Positions 12,505 through 19,810 of a DNA stretch of 25,933 bases are shown here, one piece after another; the stretch's first letter is position 1, and each line of letters opens with the position of its first letter. The stretch covers positions 1 to 25,933 of the IMG/VR virus record IMGVR_UViG_3300021442_000269; one strand, given 5' to 3'. This DNA is from a virus. The notes beneath the pieces are model-generated. The model searched no databases. It was not told the origin of the DNA and worked only from the letters and a program-made list of their open reading frames with translations. The translations under genes were made by a program, and so were the position numbers.

Positions 12505-13173
12505 ATGGATATACAAGCAAAATTAGAACAATACATCGACGCCCCTGATGTACCCGAGCATTCTTTTGAAGCAGGGTGGGAGTATGAACTCGCAGGGCAA
12601 TATGCATCTGCAATGGGGTTTTACCTCAAGTGTGCAGAGCTAACAGATAACGACCTTTTGGCATATGAGTGTTTAATGCGTAAAGCTATATGCTTTAATA
12701 GGTTAGGAGGAAGAGAATCACATCTGGCTAATTGTTGTCAATTGGCTATAGCACTAATGCCCGGTAGACCTGAAGCATATCATTACTTGAGTGCTTCTTA
12801 TGAACGTACTGGTCGCTGGCACGAGTCTTATAGTATTGCACGAGCAGGACAAAGACTGAATGCAGAACGTGACCCATTAATGTTTGACATAGATGGAATG
12901 GATTTAGATTATCCCGGCCCCTTCGCTATGCCTTTCCAAGAAGCAGTAGCTTTGTGGTGGATTGGTAGATTCGATGACTGTCGTGATAAATTTAAAGAAG
13001 TAATGAAAATGGATAAGGTATCCAAAGAATACAAAGGTCACTGTAAATGGAATATTGATAATCTAGAAGGTAGAGATGCAGACGCTTTAGCAGGAATAAA
13101 AAAGGTTAAGAAAGGCACCACTACTAACAAAGATGAGATTATCAAGAAAATGATAGCGGAGAAAAAGAAGTGA
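12505..13173 (+). CDS. TPR-like helical repeat protein, 222 aa
   Basis: Residues about 18-115 look like three tetratricopeptide-type helix pairs (FEAGWEYELAGQYASAMGFY, then AYECLMRKAICFNRLGG, then AYHYLSASYERTGRWHESYS). A region with DYPGPFAMPFQEAVALWWIG and YDxCR-like FDDCRDKF follows. The same pattern occurs, as I recall, fused behind family 2 glycosyltransferases in marine phages; here it stands alone without a transferase domain. The C-terminus is Lys-rich. ATG lies two bases after the upstream stop. It probably scaffolds the other enzymes of this operon. Confidence 0.7.
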   Translation: MDIQAKLEQYIDAPDVPEHSFEAGWEYELAGQYASAMGFYLKCAELTDNDLLAYECLMRKAICFNRLGGRESHLANCCQLAIALMPGRPEAYHYLSASYERTGRWHESYSIARAGQRLNAERDPLMFDIDGMDLDYPGPFAMPFQEAVALWWIGRFDDCRDKFKEVMKMDKVSKEYKGHCKWNIDNLEGRDADALAGIKKVKKGTTTNKDEIIKKMIAEKKK

Positions 13174-13919
13174 GCAAGGTCTTTGCTCCCCAAATTCAAC
13201 CCGATGGTTATATTTCTGAACCAGACTTTAAAGAAATGAGGGCTTTGGGTATGAATGACCCTAAAGAATTCGAACGACTAAAAGGACTGTCAACAGAAGA
13301 ACTGTTAAAAGAATATGTAGACGACTGTGTACCAGCACATCGTAAACCTACATTAATAGTAATAGATGATTTCTATACTAATCCTGATGCCATGAGAGAT
13401 TACGCCCTATCGAAAGATTATGTAGGAAGAGGATATCATGGAGCAGTAGGCAATCGTACTAACGAAAACCACCACCCCAAAGGAATTAGAAAATATTTCG
13501 AAGACTTGTTGGGTAAAAAGATATGTGATGGTAAAGAGTTGGGTGGTTGGGATTATGCAACCAATGGCGTCTTTCAACACTGTATGGCTGAAGACCCCTT
13601 TGTTATCCACTGTGATGACCAAGAGTTAGCAGCTATAATATACCTTACACCAGATGCACCAGTAGAATGTGGAACAACTTTATATCAACATAAAGAAACA
13701 AAACAGAATGCTGTAAGAGATGGTGATTGGTCTGTGTTCAAAGGTAACTTCTATGATAAAACTCCTTTCGAAGAAGTAGACAGAGTAGGTAATAGATATA
13801 ATAGAATGATACTAATGGATGGTAGGGCAATACATGCCGCCACCCAATATTTCGGAGATAATATAAATAATGATAGATTGTTTCATATTTTCTTTTTTAG
13901 TACAGAGGAACAACAATGA
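13170..13919 (+). CDS. 2-oxoglutarate/Fe(II) oxygenase-like protein (DUF6445-like)
   Basis: Residues 62-82 (LIVIDDFYTNPDAMRDYALS) match the opening of the DUF6445-like oxygenases common in marine phages. The double-stranded beta-helix iron site is visible: H147-x-D149 (VIHCDD), distal H222 in RAIHAA, and R236 in RLFHIFFF that would hold 2-oxoglutarate. Such enzymes hydroxylate sugars, peptides or bases. The start is GTG at 13170 overlapping the upstream TGA; an in-frame later ATG would cut into conserved sequence much further on. The final stop overlaps the nuclease start. The fold assignment is good, the substrate is unknown. Confidence 0.75.
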   Translation: MSKVFAPQIQPDGYISEPDFKEMRALGMNDPKEFERLKGLSTEELLKEYVDDCVPAHRKPTLIVIDDFYTNPDAMRDYALSKDYVGRGYHGAVGNRTNENHHPKGIRKYFEDLLGKKICDGKELGGWDYATNGVFQHCMAEDPFVIHCDDQELAAIIYLTPDAPVECGTTLYQHKETKQNAVRDGDWSVFKGNFYDKTPFEEVDRVGNRYNRMILMDGRAIHAATQYFGDNINNDRLFHIFFFSTEEQQ

Positions 13920-14890
13920 GTGAAGAGAAGTGGACCGCAAGTCACATGAGGCTGAGCCCGTCAAAAATAAATACATACATGAAATGCCCTAGGGAATTTT
14001 ATTACAAGTATATCGCTAAGATACCTGAGAAGAAAACAATTCATTTGTTTCGTGGAACCTTAGTGCACCAAGTTCTAGAAGACCTTTTTAAGAAAAAGTT
14101 TAAGTCCCTGTCAGTATGGGAAAAGGGAGCCCCAGAACAATGGGTACAGGAAGAGTTCGAGAAAGGTTGGGAAGAGAAGATAGCCAAACATAAGTGGCTG
14201 TGGGAAATACACACCAAGGAAGAGATGGATAATATGTATCTCGAGACTGAAGACATACTCCAGAATTTTGTAAAGAGTGTTAACAAGAAATTGACTGAGA
14301 TGGTTAAGTGGAAGATATATAAAAACAAATATCAGGCTTGGAACTCAGTAGCTCCGAAGTATGCTGAGAAGTGGGTTAAGTCTAAAGAATACGCAGTAAT
14401 AGGTATTGTTGATGCAGTGTGTAATGATTTCGATGGTGGTACAACTTTGCTGGACTACAAGACCAGTAAGCGCTATGGTGCATACCTCCCAGAGGATTAT
14501 TATCGCCAGCTGATTATCTATGCATTCTTGTACACATTAGAGATGGGCGAAATGCCGAAATTTGTGGGCGTTAATTACCTTCGCTTTGATGATACCTTCT
14601 TTGTGAAAGTTACACAGAGCGTGCTTGATGAAGCCAAGGACTTAATTAAGATGGTACACAATTGTTTAAAAGAGCGTGAGGAATATGAGGAACGCTATGA
14701 ACAAATTCCCCAAAATCTCTGTAAGTGGTGTTCGTTTAATAAACAACACAACGGTGGACCATGTGATGTAGAGATACCTAAGTGGAAGCCTAAATACAAG
14801 AAAAGTAAAGAGACATACGCAGACATTGATACGAAAGCGAAAGGACTAATACAACTTGATGCACAGACCCAATTTCCAGAGTTTGACTAA
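13916..14890 (+). CDS. Cas4/RecB-like PD-(D/E)XK nuclease with an iron-sulfur cluster
   Basis: The protein carries all parts of a RecB/Cas4-type nuclease: LSPSKINTYMKCPREFYYKY with C24, GTLVHQVLEDLF with H51, GIVDAV with D166, LLDYKTSK with D180 and K182, and YRQLIIYAF with Q198. C24 plus C269, C272 and C283 (LCKWC…GPC) are the four ligands of a 4Fe-4S cluster as in Cas4 and AddB. It should cut or resect DNA ends. No cas1, cas2 or CRISPR array is in the window, so a role in viral recombination or DNA processing is more likely than adaptation. It is the last gene of the rightward operon. Confidence 0.85.
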   Translation: MSEEKWTASHMRLSPSKINTYMKCPREFYYKYIAKIPEKKTIHLFRGTLVHQVLEDLFKKKFKSLSVWEKGAPEQWVQEEFEKGWEEKIAKHKWLWEIHTKEEMDNMYLETEDILQNFVKSVNKKLTEMVKWKIYKNKYQAWNSVAPKYAEKWVKSKEYAVIGIVDAVCNDFDGGTTLLDYKTSKRYGAYLPEDYYRQLIIYAFLYTLEMGEMPKFVGVNYLRFDDTFFVKVTQSVLDEAKDLIKMVHNCLKEREEYEERYEQIPQNLCKWCSFNKQHNGGPCDVEIPKWKPKYKKSKETYADIDTKAKGLIQLDAQTQFPEFD

Positions 14891-14897
14891 GAGTAAT

Positions 14898-14909
14898 CTT
14901 TATATATAT
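14898..14909 (+). promoter_or_regulatory. TATA box of the membrane-protein operon
   Basis: CTTTATATATAT lies about 20-30 bases before the ATG at 14929, so the transcript should be leaderless or nearly so. No ribosome site precedes the ATG. Confidence 0.7.
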
Positions 14910-14928
14910 CCTCTGTATAGAAATATAC

Positions 14929-15891
14929 ATGGCGCGCGATGATTATGGTGCTATCAATGTTATATCTGAGGAAGAAAGAGAGATTCTCGGCATTGGTGGG
15001 GCTAAAAGACCTGACGATGACGATGAGGAGAAGTTATTCGAGACTATTGGCAAAGCTGCTGATAAGATAGGAGAAACGAAAGTGGGTAAAAAGATAGGAA
15101 CTATAATCACTATAATTTTATTAGCGCTTCTTAGTGGGGGGGCCAACATGTCTATTATTCATGATTATATGAATGGAGATGATGATGGCCCACTCGGGGG
15201 CTGTCTACAACACGACGCTACAAATTACAATCCAGATGCCACCTTTGATGATGGCAGCTGTAACTTTTTAATCATAGTGTATGGTTGTACTAATTCTCAA
15301 GCTGAAAATTATCAACCCAATGCTACGCATGATGATGGACGTTGTGTAGTTATAAATGACAACCCTAATGGTACTAATGGTTCTAACGAAACTGCGGCCA
15401 TATATGGTTGTACAGACACAGAAGCTAATAATTATGATGATAAAGCTACGGAAGATGATGGTTCATGCGATTACGAAGATGAATATGAAGAAGAACATGG
15501 TAACCATACCTCTGTGCATTTCTATCCCGGTTGGTATAACGAAGAGACAGATAATATGTCTGTTTTCTGGGTAGACCCCAATGCTGATGGTATATCCGTA
15601 TTAACAGATATAGATACGGATTGTTTTGATTATAGTACTTCTGTATTAGTTTATGTAGACGTATGGCACGAAGAGTCTGGTAATTATAACTGGACAGATT
15701 TATATTTAACAGTCAATGGTGAAGATTGGGATTATCACTGGCTTAACTTTACTTTCGAAGAACTTAACGAAACAGAAGGTACGTGGTCCATGTGGGTAGC
15801 ATTACTCGTATGGGACGAGGAGTTAGAAGATTATACATATCAACAACAGTTTGATATTCCAATGATAAGAGTGGAGGCAACAGATGAGTAA
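14929..15891 (+). CDS. Membrane-anchored surface protein with three GC-x18-C DDGSC repeats
   Basis: A charged cytoplasmic-like N-terminus (residues 1-55, with DDDDEEK) is followed by one membrane segment at about 56-71 (IGTIITIILLALLSGG). Outside it come three repeats of the pattern GC…A.NY…AT.DDG.C, with cysteine pairs C92-C111, C120-C139 and C161-C180, each 19 apart, probably disulfide- or calcium-stabilised. An aromatic, acidic beta-rich C-terminal domain follows with many N-x-T/S sequons. This repeat is frequent in secreted proteins of marine bacteria and, I believe, marine archaea. There is no cleavable signal peptide. It may be a host-surface or virion membrane-anchored adhesin. Confidence 0.75.
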   Translation: MARDDYGAINVISEEEREILGIGGAKRPDDDDEEKLFETIGKAADKIGETKVGKKIGTIITIILLALLSGGANMSIIHDYMNGDDDGPLGGCLQHDATNYNPDATFDDGSCNFLIIVYGCTNSQAENYQPNATHDDGRCVVINDNPNGTNGSNETAAIYGCTDTEANNYDDKATEDDGSCDYEDEYEEEHGNHTSVHFYPGWYNEETDNMSVFWVDPNADGISVLTDIDTDCFDYSTSVLVYVDVWHEESGNYNWTDLYLTVNGEDWDYHWLNFTFEELNETEGTWSMWVALLVWDEELEDYTYQQQFDIPMIRVEATDE

Positions 15892-16207
15892 TCATAAAAA
15901 AGACGCAGCAAACCCTGACGGGAATTTCGCTAACTTCATGATGATGTTAGTAGCAGCACCTGTCGTAATGGCATGGGTAGGACTATCTATATTCTTAGTA
16001 ACGATGGCATTCCGTCATCCAGAGATAGTAGAAGATATAGAATCTTATAAGTCAGTACTACTAATCATAGGGTCACCTGCATTAGTTATTATATATAAGG
16101 TATTAGAGTTATGGACTGCTCAACAGAACAGTCAGATAGAACAAACAAGAAAAGGTACTTTCCGTAATGGAGATGACCATGAACACGAAGAGGAAATAAA
16201 AAAATGA
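15884..16207 (+). CDS. Small protein with two membrane segments, possible holin
   Basis: Two hydrophobic stretches, about 17-42 (FANFMMMLVAAPVVMAWVGL…) and 57-76 (SVLLIIGSPALVIIYKVLEL), are separated by an acidic loop and followed by a charged His/Glu-rich tail. Size and layout suit a holin, but many small viral membrane proteins look alike. The ATG overlaps the end of the surface-protein gene by eight bases and the stop overlaps the next start. Confidence 0.7.
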   Translation: MSNHKKDAANPDGNFANFMMMLVAAPVVMAWVGLSIFLVTMAFRHPEIVEDIESYKSVLLIIGSPALVIIYKVLELWTAQQNSQIEQTRKGTFRNGDDHEHEEEIKK

Positions 16208-16380
16208 ACGACTACGAAGGAGAAATAGTTCTGCAAGATATAGAGAAGATGAAGGCACAGATAAGCGGGCTTGAAGTTAAGATAGCAGCTCTAGGAGTCT
16301 TAGCATCATATATCCCTGAGGATGTAACAAATAAACACATCCCTAAAGGATGTTGCAGAGAAAAAGAAGAGGAAGAATAA
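16204..16380 (+). CDS. 58-aa coiled-coil protein with a CC motif
   Basis: ATG at 16204 overlaps the upstream stop (ATGA) and the frame ends TAA at 16380. The product begins MNDYEGEIVLQDIEKMKAQI, forms a heptad-like helix, and ends GCCREKEEEE. No family is recognised; the exact overlap supports translation. Confidence 0.65.
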   Translation: MNDYEGEIVLQDIEKMKAQISGLEVKIAALGVLASYIPEDVTNKHIPKGCCREKEEEE

Positions 16381-16382
16381 GC

Positions 16383-16505
16383 ATGGCTTATAAAAGAGGG
16401 AAGCTTAAAAAGAATGGTGTTCCCCGTAAAAAGCCCTCAAAGCGTAAAACTAAGAAGGGTGAATATAGGGACGGTAAAGGTAAGCTTCAAAAAAAGAGGA
16501 AATAA
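16383..16505 (+). CDS. 40-aa lysine-rich micro-protein
   Basis: ATG at 16383 follows the previous stop by two bases; the frame ends TAA at 16505. The product begins MAYKRGKLKKNGVPRKKPSK and is about half Lys/Arg, so it very probably binds nucleic acid. It may accompany packaged DNA. No family is recognised. Confidence 0.62.
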   Translation: MAYKRGKLKKNGVPRKKPSKRKTKKGEYRDGKGKLQKKRK

Positions 16506-16507
16506 AG

Positions 16508-16759
16508 ATGGCAGAAAATCAAAATAAGAAATACAATATTGATAAAACTCTTACAATGAGAAAAAGTGGTTCTGGAGAGAAAGTTTTTAGTCACGTAGGT
16601 GGCAAGACACATGCTTTAGAAAAACACCCTATAAGTAAGGAAACAGCTTTACATCAAATTAGAGATGTAACTGAATCTGAGATAGCTAGTAGGGAACATC
16701 ATAAACATCACATTGGAAAGAGACAACACAGTAAGACTCCCCACGGAGACCACACATAG
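16508..16759 (+). CDS. 83-aa histidine-rich protein
   Basis: The product begins MAENQNKKYNIDKTLTMRKS and has a His-rich C-terminus (REHHKHHIGKRQHSKTPHGD), which could bind metal or nucleic acid. ATG lies two bases after the upstream stop, with a GAGG-like site just before. No family is recognised. Confidence 0.72.
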   Translation: MAENQNKKYNIDKTLTMRKSGSGEKVFSHVGGKTHALEKHPISKETALHQIRDVTESEIASREHHKHHIGKRQHSKTPHGDHT

Positions 16760-16767
16760 GAGAAACT

Positions 16768-16953
16768 ATGACAGAAGAAGAAGAAACTAAAGAAACATGT
16801 TGCGACTGTTGTTGCACTAAAACAATTTTAGCTAAAATAGATAAACAGAATTTTATAAATATGAATTATCAAAATGAGAATGATAATGGATTTAATTCTA
16901 CTCTATCTAAGCTAAATGATATACTCGAACTGCTACAGAAAAGCGATAAGTAA
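16768..16953 (+). CDS. 61-aa protein with a CCDCCC cluster
   Basis: The product opens with an acidic patch and the motif CCDCCC at residues 11-16, then a helical C-terminus (LSKLNDILELLQKSDK). Such clustered cysteines suggest metal binding or oligomerisation; similar clusters occur in the 58-aa neighbour. AGGAG precedes the ATG and the stop shares a base with the next start. Confidence 0.68.
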   Translation: MTEEEETKETCCDCCCTKTILAKIDKQNFINMNYQNENDNGFNSTLSKLNDILELLQKSDK

Positions 16954-17222
16954 TGGCACCACGCAAGAAAACAGCAGCTAAGAAGAAACAAGCAGCCGCC
17001 CGTAAAAAGAAGGGTGGTTCTAATGTAGGAAAGTATAAGAAGGGTATAGCATTTGCTGGACCTTCTGGAGGCGCGCCAGCCGGAAGCTTTCCTATTAACA
17101 CGCGTAAGAGAGCTAAGTCAGCTCTCAAGTTAGCCCACAATGCTCCACGTCCCGCAGGGATAAGAGCAGCAGTTTATAGAAAATACCCCTCATTGAAGCC
17201 TAAGAAGAAGGGTAAGAAGTAA
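16953..17222 (+). CDS. Histone-tail-like basic protein with a phage DUF6582-like core, 89 aa
   Basis: Residues 1-30 are Lys/Ala-rich (MAPRKKTAAKKKQAAARKKK) like a histone H1 tail. Residues 34-80 carry FAGPSGGAPAGSFPI, then TRKRAKSALKLAHNAPRPAG and AAVYRKYPSLK. That core resembles a short phage domain (DUF6582-like) often attached to head or protease proteins, in which an FPI segment is followed by a helix and a basic 'Y/KKRA' end. A DNA-condensing or head-associated role is likely. Position just before the head module agrees. The family likeness is from memory. Confidence 0.72.
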   Translation: MAPRKKTAAKKKQAAARKKKGGSNVGKYKKGIAFAGPSGGAPAGSFPINTRKRAKSALKLAHNAPRPAGIRAAVYRKYPSLKPKKKGKK

Positions 17223-17233
17223 ACTTTATATAG
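17223..17233 (+). promoter_or_regulatory. TATA box before the structured leader
   Basis: ACTTTATATAG directly follows the stop of the histone-like gene. Usual archaeal spacing puts the transcription start near 17255, which is exactly where the 5' arm of the leader stem begins. Confidence 0.6.
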
Positions 17234-17255
17234 GTAGAGTTTCTATCTGTTTATT

Positions 17256-17318
17256 GGGCTCTCATCACAGGGCCACGGCTCCACAGGATACTTTACGCAA
17301 GTGCCACCGTGGGAGCCC
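17256..17318 (+). promoter_or_regulatory. Structured 5' leader that can hide the ribosome site of the next gene
   Basis: GGGCTCTC (17256-17263) can pair with GGGAGCCC (17311-17318). That 3' arm contains GGGAG, which lies eight bases before the ATG at 17324. Two other pairings use the same arm or its edge: GGCTCC (17277-17282) with GGAGCC (17312-17317), and CCACGG (17273-17278) with CCGTGG (17307-17312). The alternatives are mutually exclusive, as in RNA switches. No tRNA features are present. Confidence 0.5.
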
Positions 17319-17323
17319 CAAAC

Positions 17324-17800
17324 ATGGAGACAAACATGGTAAACAACACAACAAACGAAACAGCAACTAACGAGACCGCTGAGAATACGAATATGACCAA
17401 CGGTAACGTTACTGCGGATGAAGTAAGCGAATCTGGAATGTTAGATGGTATACTGGATGCATTAGTAGACTCACCCGAGCTTATGCTCGCGCTTGGAGTC
17501 ATAGGAGCACTTGTTGCTTATATTGCATACACTCAACCAACTGTAAAAGCGTTAATATACAAATTTGGAGGTTCTTATCTAAAGAACCACGAAGCTGAGA
17601 TAACGAAGTTATTGGATGTACATTTAACGACAGCCCAGTTGAAAGCTTACGAGAAGCTAGATGAAGTAGCTCAAAAGCATGTAAAAGATGCAATGCTCAG
17701 AAATGTAATACTGTCTGTATGGGACCAGAACGATGATAAATTCGTTGCCGCGGTCAAAGCAGAAACAAAGGAAGCTTTAGCTAGCGCTAAGACTCTTTGA
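17324..17800 (+). CDS. Membrane protein with a sequon-rich N-terminus, 158 aa
   Basis: Counting from ATG 17324, the first 35 residues hold six N-x-T sequons (METNMVNNTTNETATNETAE…), then a membrane segment at about 53-69 (ELMLALGVIGALVAYIA), then a long charged helical domain. This suggests an N-out anchor with a glycosylated tip and an inner helical domain. A holin, spanin-like or virion membrane protein are all possible. A GTG at 17309 is in frame but lies inside the leader stem; I prefer the ATG because GGGAG precedes it. The stop overlaps the next start. Confidence 0.7.
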   Translation: METNMVNNTTNETATNETAENTNMTNGNVTADEVSESGMLDGILDALVDSPELMLALGVIGALVAYIAYTQPTVKALIYKFGGSYLKNHEAEITKLLDVHLTTAQLKAYEKLDEVAQKHVKDAMLRNVILSVWDQNDDKFVAAVKAETKEALASAKTL

Positions 17801-18141
17801 ACGAACACGAGTACGAGCAGCGGTTAAGCCAGCGGGTAGGAGAAGGAGAATATGAACGTCATAAAGAACTTGTACGCCTGTTGGCTCGCAATCTTGCTCT
17901 TGAAGATATTTTGTGGGAAGAAATTTCTCTACATATTCGGGATGTTAACTTACGAACAGAGCTCTTGCGCCAAAGAAATTCAATCGTTCGTGACATACAT
18001 ACGGAATTCAGAGCATTAAATATAGAGATTCCAACTATTGTCGAACAGAAGACAGAAGGATTTGCTAAATTTTTGGAGGACTTAGGTGAGCCAAGCGATA
18101 AAGAACGAGGGAAAGAAACTACAGACAGCACTGACAGGTAA
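17797..18141 (+). CDS. Probable terminase small subunit, 114 aa
   Basis: A wholly helical, charged protein (…EYERHKELVRLLARNLALED…) with no recognised motif. It is called by size and by position directly before the terminase large subunit, with which it overlaps by 56 bases. The start is TTG at 17797, overlapping the upstream TGA; an ATG does not occur early in the frame. The small subunit would recognise viral DNA for packaging. An unrelated head or regulatory protein remains possible. Confidence 0.5.
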   Translation: MNEHEYEQRLSQRVGEGEYERHKELVRLLARNLALEDILWEEISLHIRDVNLRTELLRQRNSIVRDIHTEFRALNIEIPTIVEQKTEGFAKFLEDLGEPSDKERGKETTDSTDR

Positions 18142-19765
18142 GAACGTATATGATACACGTTCTCTTGAAGAATTATTTGAATCTGTAAGAAACGACGAAT
18201 CTAAAATGAAGATGCTCGTAAGAGCGTTTTGTGAGTCTTATTTAATAGACAATAAACAAAGACCATTAAAATTAAGACCCCTACAAGAAGCTATTATAGT
18301 TAAGTCATTAACTCACCCTAAAGATATGAGGCAACGTAAATTAGCAATATTAGCTCCACGAGGGTGTGGTAAATCATACGCTCTCTCTGTAGCGGTTGTT
18401 ATATATATGTTCTTTAAAAGGTTTAGGGATTTAATATTTGTATTAGCTCCTAGTGAAGACCAAGCTGCACTTATCTTTGGATATGTATATAGACACTTTA
18501 AAGATAACAAATTCTTGGATAGCTTAGTGGATAACTATAAATTTCACAATAAGCCCCATATACGCATGAAAGGGGGCACTATGATGCGCAGAGCTCCATT
18601 AGCGCCTAGTAATCAAGGACAAGCTATTCGGGGACAACACCCTACATTCTGTATTGTTGATGAGTCCCCTCTCATCGACGATAAATTGTTCATTGATAAT
18701 GTAGAACCAGCGATAGTTTCAAATATGGCCCCGTTCATAAATCTAGGTACGCCAAAGTCTAAAGACAACCATATGCATCGGTATTTGTATGATGATGCTT
18801 ATGAATCTACGTGGACGCGCCTAGTGTATACGTGGAGAGATGCAGTGAAGATAGGTGAGGCATATAGTCCTGCCTATACTGAAGAAGACATGCTAGCAAA
18901 GATGGTAGAGTGGGGAGAAGACTCCATATACTGGAGAACTGAATATGAATGCGAATTCGTGGAAAGTATATCTAATGTATTTAATCCAGAAAAAGTAAAA
19001 GCGTGCTATCATGATTACAAACTCAACATCCCCGACAACACTTACGAAGGCGGAGAAAATTGTGCTGTCGCTGTTGACATTGGCAAATCTGTTAACTCTA
19101 CTGTCATTAGTGTATGGGCCCGCGAGAAAGATGAGTTTGGAGATATTACCCGCCTTATATACATTGAAGAGATTAATCCTAGAACCGGTGGACATGACAT
19201 TCCATATCAGCGTCAACGTATTATGGATATTGCTCGGGGGTTTAGTGCTGGTAAAGTTATTATCGATGCTACGGGTATTGGCGGCGCTATTGAACAAGAC
19301 ATAAGAATGGAATGTATACAAAACTCACCCCAAATACAATTTATACCTTTTGTATTTACAGGAGGACCAAGGGGAAGTAAAACACAAATATATAGAGACT
19401 ATGTTTCTTATATGCAACAATTAAAGATTAAAGTACCTAATCCCGAAGGATTAGATTTCAATGAACGTAAACTAATAAATAAATGGTTTAGAGAACATGC
19501 AGACTTAGAGTATGTAATGGATGCAGCGAATAAGACTGAACGTATTAGTGCACCATCTGGGAGACATGATGATTATTGTGATAGCTCTGTATTAGGGATT
19601 CATGCTACTCTGGCAATGTTGCCCGGAGCAGCAGCTATAGCGCCTTCACAGAGTCATGGAAGGACTCGCACTCAGTTAACTTCTAATATAGGCAGGCACT
19701 CAGGAGCGCCCCTATTTAGGACCAGAACGCGCAATTTCAATCTAAAAAAGGGATTTTCATTGTGA
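18086..19765 (+). CDS. terL: Terminase large subunit (DNA packaging ATPase-nuclease)
   Basis: The ATPase half has Walker A APRGCGKS at 90-97 and Walker B FCIVDE ending at D192-E193. The RNase H-like nuclease half has its acidic residues at D331 (AVAVDIGKS), D394 (VIIDATG) and D495/D496/D499 (RHDDYCDS). At 559 residues the length is normal for the family. The start is GTG at 18086 with GGAGG seven bases upstream, inside the preceding gene. It cuts concatemers and pumps DNA into the prohead through the portal encoded next. This is one of the firmest calls in the window. Confidence 0.95.
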   Translation: MSQAIKNEGKKLQTALTGKNVYDTRSLEELFESVRNDESKMKMLVRAFCESYLIDNKQRPLKLRPLQEAIIVKSLTHPKDMRQRKLAILAPRGCGKSYALSVAVVIYMFFKRFRDLIFVLAPSEDQAALIFGYVYRHFKDNKFLDSLVDNYKFHNKPHIRMKGGTMMRRAPLAPSNQGQAIRGQHPTFCIVDESPLIDDKLFIDNVEPAIVSNMAPFINLGTPKSKDNHMHRYLYDDAYESTWTRLVYTWRDAVKIGEAYSPAYTEEDMLAKMVEWGEDSIYWRTEYECEFVESISNVFNPEKVKACYHDYKLNIPDNTYEGGENCAVAVDIGKSVNSTVISVWAREKDEFGDITRLIYIEEINPRTGGHDIPYQRQRIMDIARGFSAGKVIIDATGIGGAIEQDIRMECIQNSPQIQFIPFVFTGGPRGSKTQIYRDYVSYMQQLKIKVPNPEGLDFNERKLINKWFREHADLEYVMDAANKTERISAPSGRHDDYCDSSVLGIHATLAMLPGAAAIAPSQSHGRTRTQLTSNIGRHSGAPLFRTRTRNFNLKKGFSL

Positions 19766-19770
19766 CGAAA

Positions 19771-19782
19771 TCTTTATATACT
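19771..19782 (+). promoter_or_regulatory. TATA box of the head operon
   Basis: TCTTTATATACT lies about 30-40 bases before the portal ATG, and CTATATAAG follows at 19794-19802. GAGG precedes the ATG at the usual distance. No GTGAGCGG box is present, so this appears to be a different promoter class from the leftward cassettes. Confidence 0.65.
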
Positions 19783-19810
19783 ATTATCAAATACTATATA
19801 AGAGGTAGCC

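Noticed and set aside
13916-14890. Reading the Cas4-like nuclease as part of a CRISPR adaptation module
   Set aside because: No cas1, cas2 or repeat array is found within the window; the neighbours are modification enzymes.
17256-17320. tRNA-like element suggested by the 8-bp end stem followed by CCCCA
   Set aside because: There is no TTC loop and no anticodon arm, and the length of 63 is too short. A regulatory leader stem fits better.
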